Part shown: positions 58,738-64,000 of the stretch, piece after piece
How the letters are laid out: the number at the start of each line of letters is the position of its first letter
How positions within the stretch are numbered: position 1 is the first letter of the stretch
Assembly: GCA_963707435.1 (NCBI GenBank)
Contig: CAVPPF010000005.1
Location: 186,001-250,000 of the forward strand
Direction of reading: 5' to 3'
Length of the DNA: 64,000 nucleotides
Origin: UBA4744 sp963707435
GTDB lineage: Bacteria; Actinomycetota; Acidimicrobiia; Spongiisociales; UBA4744
The notes under the pieces: generated by a model
The model's database searches: none
What the model was told of the DNA's origin: nothing
What the model saw: only the letters and a program-made list of their open reading frames with translations
Made by a program: the position numbers and the translations under genes

Positions 58738-59976
58738 CTAGCCCGGAACCATCCGCACCATGCGTTCGAGCATGCGATAGGCCCGTTCGCCGATGTGCTG
58801 CTCTTCCGGCTCCAGTAGGTTCGACATGACTTTCAGCACCCACTCCATGAGCGGTTTGGAGCGAAGTCCGACATGGGCGAGCGTCCACATCACCTGCGGG
58901 TAGCCGATGGCCTTCACGAAGATGCGGGCCATGCGGTAGTACAACCCGTAGGTGTCCTCGAGATCCTGCGGGTACCGCTGGAGCAGGCCGAGGTCGTCCG
59001 AGGTCAGCGCCCGGTGCACGTGATCGGCGGCCATTCGTCCGGTTTCGTAGGCATAGGCGATACCCTCGCCGTTCCAGGGGTTGATGGCTCCCACGGCATC
59101 GCCGACGAGGACCCAGTTCGATCCGGCGTACGGCCCGACCGAGAGGGCCATGGACAGCTTGCCGCCGCGCGGCTTGGACAGCGCCGCTTCCGGGGAAAGC
59201 TCCCAGTAGTCCGGAGCACTGTCGACGTAGGCGGCCATCATGTCCGATGTGTTGATCGACTTCCACTGCCGGAAGGTCGACAGCAGCCCCACGCCCACAT
59301 TCACGGTCCCGTCGCCGAGTGGGAACACCCAGCCATACCCGGGCATCGACTTGCCGTTTGCATCACGGATGTCGAGCTGGCTCTCCATGTACGAGTCGTC
59401 GGATCGGGGGCTCGAGAAGTAGCCGCGAGCTGCCATCCCCATGGGATAGTCACGGCGCCGGTGCGTGCCCATGGCCCGGCCGAAACGGGTCATTGACCCG
59501 TCTGCGATGACCACCACCCGGGGATGCAACCTTTCCCGATCGCCGTTGGCTACGAGGTCGACGCCCGCCAGGTGCCCGCCTTCGATCACCGGGAATGCCT
59601 CGGTGTGCTGGCGAAGCAAGGCTCCCTGTTTCTCGGCCAGGCTCGCCACCCGGCCGTCGAGGTCCATACGGCGGATGATGCCGCCCCAGTTCGGGTAAAT
59701 CGAGTGCAGCGGCCAGTCCAGCTCGATCATCAGGTCGTCCCCGGCGTAGGACCGCAGCCCGGTGATCTTGTGGAACTCGCCGACGTCGAAATCGAACCCC
59801 ATCTCGGTCAGCTGATAAATGGAGCGAGGCGTCAGACCGTCGCCGCACGTCTTCTCGCGGGGGAAGCTCTTCTTCTCGACGACCGTGACGGAATGTCCAT
59901 GACGGGCCAGCCGGTATGCGGCGGCCGAACCGGCCGGACCGGCACCAACAACAACGACGTCGGGCTGTGAAGACAT
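58738..59976 (-). CDS. geranylgeranyl reductase-family flavoprotein
   Basis: A 412-residue FAD protein of the geranylgeranyl reductase family. FAD motifs are VVVGAGPAGSAAAYRLARHG at the N-terminus and VGDAVGAINPWNGEGIAYA further on; PREKTCGDGLTPRS is typical of the family. Relatives saturate isoprenoid chains, for instance the menaquinone side chain (MenJ) or lipid precursors. With so many quinone enzymes here a role on menaquinone is attractive, but it is not shown by the sequence. Confidence 0.87.
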   Translation of the reverse strand: MSSQPDVVVVGAGPAGSAAAYRLARHGHSVTVVEKKSFPREKTCGDGLTPRSIYQLTEMGFDFDVGEFHKITGLRSYAGDDLMIELDWPLHSIYPNWGGIIRRMDLDGRVASLAEKQGALLRQHTEAFPVIEGGHLAGVDLVANGDRERLHPRVVVIADGSMTRFGRAMGTHRRRDYPMGMAARGYFSSPRSDDSYMESQLDIRDANGKSMPGYGWVFPLGDGTVNVGVGLLSTFRQWKSINTSDMMAAYVDSAPDYWELSPEAALSKPRGGKLSMALSVGPYAGSNWVLVGDAVGAINPWNGEGIAYAYETGRMAADHVHRALTSDDLGLLQRYPQDLEDTYGLYYRMARIFVKAIGYPQVMWTLAHVGLRSKPLMEWVLKVMSNLLEPEEQHIGERAYRMLERMVRMVPG

Positions 59977-60003
59977 GGAAAGGGAGGATACCGACCGATA
60001 GGA

Positions 60004-60059
60004 AGTACTCAGTACTCAGTACTCGGTACTCAGTACTCGGTACTCAGTACTCGGTACTC
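60004..60059. repeat. array of eight heptamers upstream of the geranylgeranyl reductase-family gene
   Basis: Eight units of RGTACTC (AGTACTC and GGTACTC alternating in part) run without a break, then decay into GGTACC...AAGTACCAAGTAC and GGCGTAGCGAGCC up to about 60100. The array fills the space between two minus-strand genes and is the longest of the window's GTACT family. Confidence 0.9.
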
Positions 60060-60102
60060 GGTACCGGTTACGAAGTACCAAGTACGTCCGGCGTAGCGAG
60101 CC

Positions 60103-60519
60103 CTACGGAACGACCGGGTAGCCGTCCTCGTACCAGCCGGCGATGCCCGTCGCCACGTTCTCGACCCGGGCGAATCCAAGATCTTCGAAGATGGGCAGGG
60201 ACTGGCCGCTGCGGTTGCCACTGTTGCAGTAGACGACGTAGTGCACGTCCTTGTCCAGAGTATCGAGCTGGTCGCGGAAATCCGCGTCGTAGAAATCGAT
60301 GTTGACCGCTCCGGCGATCTTCCCTGCGCCGTACTCCTCAGGGGTGCGGATGTCGAGCAGTACAAAATCGGCATTGCCGGCGTTCTGCTCGATGATGGCA
60401 GCCGCCTCGGCGGGCGAAACGGTCGTGATTTGCTGGTCGACGGCGGTCGTCGACGAACAACCGGCAAGCACGGTGAGCAGCACCAGAGCCACGCCCAGGA
60501 GACTGGAGATGCGTTTCAT
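60103..60519 (-). CDS. rhodanese-domain lipoprotein
   Basis: A 138-residue lipoprotein (lipobox LAGC, cysteine 21) with a single rhodanese domain. The active loop is YCNSGNRSG with C as the sulfur-accepting residue; LLDIRTPEEYGAGKIAGAVNID is the conserved strand and loop before it. Exported rhodaneses move sulfane sulfur. ATG 60519 is preceded by AAAGGACC. A strong palindrome of the CsoR/CstR operator type sits 33 bp upstream, which points to control by persulfide or copper. Confidence 0.88.
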   Translation of the reverse strand: MKRISSLLGVALVLLTVLAGCSSTTAVDQQITTVSPAEAAAIIEQNAGNADFVLLDIRTPEEYGAGKIAGAVNIDFYDADFRDQLDTLDKDVHYVVYCNSGNRSGQSLPIFEDLGFARVENVATGIAGWYEDGYPVVP

Positions 60520-60552
60520 GGTCGAATGGTCCTTTCCAGGTGTCGACGACAT

Positions 60553-60570
60553 GATACCCCCTGGGGTATC
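60553..60570. promoter_or_regulatory. CsoR/CstR-type operator palindrome
   Basis: GATACCCC and GGGGTATC flank a CT centre, a perfect 8-bp-arm palindrome. G/C tracts flanked by A/T as in TACCCC-N2-GGGGTA are characteristic of the CsoR/RcnR/CstR regulator family. Weaker outer arms CGACGAC (60544) and GTCGTCG (60574) extend the symmetry. It lies between the divergent rhodanese and rex genes. Confidence 0.7.
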
Positions 60571-60648
60571 TACGTCGTCGCGGTGGGGCACCCGGAAACC
60601 GGTTGCCTCGTTTTTGGAGATCCGGCCGCGTCGTATAACGTTCCCTTT

Positions 60649-61284
60649 GTGAAATTGACGCGTATCCCCCGAGCCACCGTCAACCGGCTCCCGCTCTACC
60701 TGCGTGCCCTTGACGTGATCCCCGATGAGCAAACCACCGTCTCGTCGAAGGAACTGGCCGAGCTGATCAAAGAGAACTCCGCCAAAGTGCGCAAGGATCT
60801 CTCCTTCCTGGGCACCTACGGCGTGCGTGGTGTCGGCTACAACGTCGAGCAGCTCCGCTTCCAGATCCGCCGCGAGCTCGGCCTGACGAGGACCTGGCCG
60901 GTGATCATCGTCGGAGCGGGCAACCTGGGATCGGCGCTCGCCAAATACGGGGGTTTTCTCCCGAGCGGATTCGAGGTCGTCGGCATCTACGACAACGACC
61001 CGAACCTCATCGGCACAACCGTCGGCGCCCTCACCGTCCGCCCCATGGAGGCCATCGAGCAGGATGCCAAGGAATCCGGGGTAGAGATCGGAATCATCGC
61101 TACACCGGTGCCGGCCGCCCAGCTCGTAGCCGAACAGCTCGCCGCGGCAGGGTTCAAATCGATCTTGAACTTCGCTCCGATGGTGCTGCGAGTCTCACCC
61201 AACGTAGAGATTCGCCGCGTGGACCTGTCGACCGAGCTACAGATCCTCGGGTACTACGTTCAACGGGCCCTCGCCGAGGCCTAG
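60649..61284 (+). CDS. rex: redox-sensing transcriptional repressor Rex
   Basis: A 211-residue repressor that senses the NADH/NAD+ ratio. The N-terminal winged helix carries ENSAKVRKDLSFLGTYGVRGVGY, and the Rossmann domain carries VGAGNLGSALAKYGGF with the NADH-binding glycines. Rex typically represses respiratory operons such as nuo and cytochrome oxidase genes. The GTG start at 60649 lies in TTTGTGAAATTG, which contains one Rex half-site but no full palindrome. Its stop codon overlaps that of the transposase on the other strand. Confidence 0.94.
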   Translation: MKLTRIPRATVNRLPLYLRALDVIPDEQTTVSSKELAELIKENSAKVRKDLSFLGTYGVRGVGYNVEQLRFQIRRELGLTRTWPVIIVGAGNLGSALAKYGGFLPSGFEVVGIYDNDPNLIGTTVGALTVRPMEAIEQDAKESGVEIGIIATPVPAAQLVAEQLAAAGFKSILNFAPMVLRVSPNVEIRRVDLSTELQILGYYVQRALAEA

Positions 61285-62261
61285 ATGTGCTCTTCGGGGA
61301 GGTTGTCCTTGAGGGTGTTGATGGGGGTGGCCCATTGGAGTGATCCGTGGGCTCTGTGGTGATTGTAGAAGTGGATGAATCCTTGGTAGGCGTGGTGGCG
61401 TTGGGTTTCTGAGCTCCATGGTTGGATGTATGCCCATTCTTCGAGCAGGATGCGATGGAATCGTTCGACTTTGCCGTTGGTTTGGGGCCGGCGGGGTTGG
61501 GTCTTTTTGACGGTGGTTTCGGTGGCGTGACAGGCGCGGTGCCATAGCCCTGAGCGATAGCAGGCTCCGTTGTCGGTGATGACTCGTTGACAGGTGATCC
61601 CGATCGTCGAGTACCAGTCGGCGGCTCGTCTCCAGAACGCAGCTGCCGTGGCTGCTTTCTCGTCGTCGAGGATCTCCGAGTAGGCAATACGGGTGCGGTC
61701 ATCGATAGCGGTGTGCAGATACCGGTACCCGACCCGACGGTCTTTGCTCTTTTCGCCTGTGTAACCGCGGCCTCGGACTCGCCAACCGCCCTGGTCGGGA
61801 ATGGCAGCGAGCTTTTTGATATCGACATGGATCAACTCGCCAGGGGCCTCTCGTTGATACCGGTGAACCGATTGGCGACTGGTTGCCCGATCGCCACGAT
61901 CTAACCGTCCGAGACCTGCACGGCGCAAGATGTTCTGCACCGTCGAGGCCGCCAACCCCACCTCATATGCAATGTGATCTGCACCCCACCGGCGTTCGCG
62001 ACGTAACCGCACTACCCGGCGTCGTATACGACGAGGTGTCCGGTTCGGCGACCGGTGCGGCCGAGACGAACGATCCCAAAGCCCATCATCGCCCTCAGCA
62101 AGCCACCGATCCCGCCACTTACGCACCGTTTTGGCATCGACCTGGAACCGCTCAGCGGTCGCTTCGATCGTCCACCTGCGTGACACAACACAATCCACCA
62201 TACGACGCCGCCCCTTCGGCGTAAGCGGCGCATTCGGATGCTGACATCTAGCGTGGGCCAT
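61281..62261 (-). CDS. IS481-family transposase, full length
   Basis: A 326-residue transposase with an N-terminal helix-turn-helix (TIEATAERFQVDAKTVRKWRDRW) and an rve-type DDE domain. The catalytic residues are D147 (HVDIKK), D230 (ITDNGACY) and E266 (NGKVERFHR). The reading frame is intact. The ATG at 62261 has GGAGGG just ahead, inside one arm of a 10-bp inverted repeat. The stop codon overlaps the rex stop on the other strand, leaving no room for a left terminal repeat. Confidence 0.92.
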   Translation of the reverse strand: MAHARCQHPNAPLTPKGRRRMVDCVVSRRWTIEATAERFQVDAKTVRKWRDRWLAEGDDGLWDRSSRPHRSPNRTPRRIRRRVVRLRRERRWGADHIAYEVGLAASTVQNILRRAGLGRLDRGDRATSRQSVHRYQREAPGELIHVDIKKLAAIPDQGGWRVRGRGYTGEKSKDRRVGYRYLHTAIDDRTRIAYSEILDDEKAATAAAFWRRAADWYSTIGITCQRVITDNGACYRSGLWHRACHATETTVKKTQPRRPQTNGKVERFHRILLEEWAYIQPWSSETQRHHAYQGFIHFYNHHRAHGSLQWATPINTLKDNLPEEHI

Positions 62262-62317
62262 GAGCCCTCCCTACGAGTAGTGAGTCTGTCAACCCACAGT
62301 CTCGTTCGGAGGGCTCA
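62261..62317 (-). promoter_or_regulatory. inverted repeat covering the transposase ribosome site and start
   Basis: TGAGCCCTCC (62261-62270) and GGAGGGCTCA (62308-62317) form perfect 10-bp arms with a 37-nt loop. In transcripts that start outside the element the downstream arm, which holds the ribosome site GGAGGG and touches the start codon, would be paired and hidden. Confidence 0.6.
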
Positions 62318-62363
62318 CCCAATCACACCATCCCACCAGGGACAACGTCCCCGGTTGTCACAC

Positions 62364-62723
62364 CTAGACCTTCTCGCGTTCCTGCTCTTCCTCAAAACGG
62401 CTGAGGGCCGTCAGGAACATCCCGAACAGAATCAGCGACGCCAGCATGAACGTCAGCGGGATGATGCGAATCTCGAACGCGTTGAGGCCCTCGAAGTCGG
62501 CCGGCCGTGGCCCGCGCGGCGCGTAGAGAACGAACAACAGGCTGTTGATCGCAGTCCAGCCGAACGTGGCCGCTCCGGTGATCAGAAACGCCAGTTTCTT
62601 GCCGAGATTGGTCCAGTTCAACAGATAGACCGACCCGATGAACACAACGATGGAAGCCACCGTCAACAGGACACCGGTCACCGCCAGGTTGGCCGAGAGA
62701 ATCTCCCTGAACAGTTCCCGCAT
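62364..62723 (-). CDS. small membrane protein next to the diheme cytochrome c
   Basis: A 119-residue protein with three hydrophobic helices at about 13-36, 46-68 and 86-108 and a charged C-terminus (RFEEEQEREKV). I do not recognise the family. It begins one base after the stop of the upstream cytochrome c gene on the same strand, so it probably belongs to the same membrane complex as a small anchoring subunit. Confidence 0.68.
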   Translation of the reverse strand: MRELFREILSANLAVTGVLLTVASIVVFIGSVYLLNWTNLGKKLAFLITGAATFGWTAINSLLFVLYAPRGPRPADFEGLNAFEIRIIPLTFMLASLILFGMFLTALSRFEEEQEREKV

Positions 62724-62724
62724 T

Positions 62725-64000
62725 TCAGTCCCCCGTCAACGTACTGCCGCGTAAATACTGCACGATCAACTCCAGGTCGTCCAGCGAGAGGACCGGCCCA
62801 AAGGCAGGCATGCGTCCTGATCCGACTCCATTGACCCCGTAGGGGACCCCGTTCTCGGAGCCTCTGGTGAGAAAGGTCACCATGTCTGCAGGGTCGAGGA
62901 ACTGCACGTTCGGCCGGCCGTCCCAGAGCGCCGGACCGAGGGCACCGGAACCGACGGGCTGCGTGAACGCGACACCGGCCGAATACCCGGCCGTGTGGCA
63001 GCGGGCACAGTAAGCGTTGAACAGCCCGACGGCCCGGCCGGCTCTGTCGGCATCTCCTGCAAAGGTAGCGTCTGCCACCGCCGCGATGTCGATCTCCCAC
63101 TTGCGGTCCTGCTGCGCCTGCTCGAGGAACTCCAGACCGGCCACCGCCTGGTTGAGGAGCTTCTCCTGGTTGTCCGCGGTCACCTGCAGCTTCGTGGCGG
63201 CCGTCTCGAGGGAGGTGACTGCTTTTCGAGCCAGCTCGAGATCGTCCTCCCCCGGACTGGTTTGCGGACTCTCGGGATCAAGCGTGACCGCCAGGGCCGG
63301 ATCCCCGAGGGCTTCGCCGGCTTCGGCGAGCAGGGTGGTCAGTTCCTGTTCGGTACGGTCCGCCAGGCCATCGCCATCGACGTCGATGCCATCACCGGCC
63401 GACTCCAGAGCATCTGCGGCGCGTCCGGCCAGCTCACCGGCTATTCCCACCTGGGTCGGAGCCGCCTCGATCGAGGCGATGAGCGAGGTTTGCCCGGCGA
63501 TGGCGTTCTCCATCAGCGTGTCGGCCGTGTCCAGCCGGGACAGTGCTTCGTTGATGCTTGGTTCGATCTCGAGCAGAGCTTCGTCCTGGGGGATCATGAA
63601 TTCTTCCGACTGCAGATACTCCATCAGCTCTTCGATCTGCTGGTCGTTCAGCGGACCGCCGCCGTCGAGTCCCCATGCGGGCATCGGCGAGTTCGCCCGG
63701 CCGTAGACCAGCCAGAACTTCACCTCTTCGGGCGTGTACCGGTAGAAGACGGAGTTGATGTCGGGGGCCGACCAGGCAACGCTGATCCCGCTCCGCTTTT
63801 CCACGTACGAAGCAACCCCTCCGCCGCCGTCGACACCGTGGCAGATCCCGCATTGGAATTCCTCGAACAGGTGGGCGCCCCGTTCCAGAGCAACGTGGTC
63901 GAATTCCTCGACGAAGCCCTCCTGGCGGCTCTGCTCACTGACGAAGTAGATCGGCAGCGACAGCGCCAGGATCCCCGACAGCACCACCGCCGAAGCCAGG
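62725..64000 (-). CDS. diheme cytochrome c with a helical/EF-hand-like insertion (5' end may be off window)
   Basis: At least 420 residues, open at the right edge. It begins with a hydrophobic anchor (VVLSGILALSLPIYFV), followed by a first cytochrome c domain with CGICH and a second, C-terminal one with CARCH and a GRMPAFGP methionine. Between them lie about 200 mostly helical, acidic residues, including DIDVDGDGLADRTEQE-like sequence that matches a calcium-binding EF-hand loop (D-x-D-x-D-G). A GTG at 63987 is one possible start, but the frame stays open to the window edge. A small membrane protein follows 1 bp downstream, suggesting a membrane-bound electron-transfer complex. Confidence 0.8.
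   Translation of the reverse strand, partial: LASAVVLSGILALSLPIYFVSEQSRQEGFVEEFDHVALERGAHLFEEFQCGICHGVDGGGGVASYVEKRSGISVAWSAPDINSVFYRYTPEEVKFWLVYGRANSPMPAWGLDGGGPLNDQQIEELMEYLQSEEFMIPQDEALLEIEPSINEALSRLDTADTLMENAIAGQTSLIASIEAAPTQVGIAGELAGRAADALESAGDGIDVDGDGLADRTEQELTTLLAEAGEALGDPALAVTLDPESPQTSPGEDDLELARKAVTSLETAATKLQVTADNQEKLLNQAVAGLEFLEQAQQDRKWEIDIAAVADATFAGDADRAGRAVGLFNAYCARCHTAGYSAGVAFTQPVGSGALGPALWDGRPNVQFLDPADMVTFLTRGSENGVPYGVNGVGSGRMPAFGPVLSLDDLELIVQYLRGSTLTGD

Larger units (their letters stand above)
61281..62317 (-). mobile_element. IS481-family insertion sequence, ends not resolved
   Basis: The transposase gene plus its upstream leader form the visible element. On the right, TGTGGGTTGACAGACTCACTAC (read on the minus strand from about 62298) could be a terminal repeat, but nothing like it is seen at the left, where the element meets the rex stop codon. 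No target duplication could be identified, so the limits given are approximate. Confidence 0.5.

Noticed and set aside
60641..60660. Rex operator at the rex start (TTGTGAA)
   Set aside because: Only one half-site is present and the second arm of the expected palindrome is missing, so autoregulation at this site is not supported.

Overview
The window is a high-GC stretch of bacterial chromosome, almost all of it coding, with dense operons joined by ATGA or TGATG overlaps and frequent GTG/TTG starts. Rex, a CGNR zinc-finger regulator, CrcB pairs, a geranylgeranyl-reductase-type flavoprotein and a complete nuoA-N operon together suggest an Actinobacteriota member, possibly of the Acidimicrobiia type. 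That placement is an inference from gene content and was not tested. No rRNA, tRNA or CRISPR array was seen.

Layout. 1-3754 (minus): a bc-type cluster of membrane cytochrome c, GltD-like FAD/NAD(P)H/Fe-S flavoprotein, b6-type cytochrome b and a subunit-IV-like protein cut by the window edge. No Rieske protein is present. 3931-6272 (plus): a ba3-type cytochrome oxidase. 6442-8215: an aldo/keto reductase and an unknown membrane protein. 8310-10619: one 769-residue protein fusing cytochrome b, 2x[4Fe-4S] ferredoxin, an MvhD-like domain and cytochrome c. 10646-13304: an ABC exporter and a lipoprotein. 13448-15247: two Sco proteins and a PCuAC copper chaperone. 15368-17078: mobA, two crcB genes and a DUF190 gene. 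17163-31109: a second aldo/keto reductase, the nitrate reductase operon narC-G-H-J-I, an Rrf2 regulator, two NarK transporters and an MFS-cNMP fusion. 31150-38535: methyltransferase, TM-helix channel protein, moaA, CGNR regulator, MscS remnant, secreted TIM-barrel-like protein, ArsR-SRPBCC fusion and a bactofilin-like membrane protein. 38658-53697 (minus): complex I, nuoA to nuoN. 53848-59976: racemase, amidohydrolase, lipoprotein, nicotinamidase, acetyltransferase, phosphotransferase and a geranylgeranyl reductase-family enzyme. 60103-64000: rhodanese lipoprotein, rex, an IS481-family transposase, a small membrane protein and a diheme cytochrome c cut by the right edge.

Taken together this is a respiratory island: NADH input (Nuo), two unusual quinol or cytochrome b modules, a high-affinity-type oxygen reductase with its copper chaperones, and membrane nitrate reductase with its transporters and molybdenum-cofactor genes. 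Rex (NADH/NAD+) and an Rrf2 protein with three cysteines are plausible regulators.

The less ordinary parts are the two cytochrome b modules that combine flavin/Fe-S or MvhD chemistry with cytochrome c and lack Rieske proteins, and a family of heptamer-repeat spacers (GTACTGA-like) scattered through the nuo operon, one of which is translated as the tail of NuoH. Several strong palindromic operators were also found, upstream of the ArsR fusion and of the rhodanese gene.
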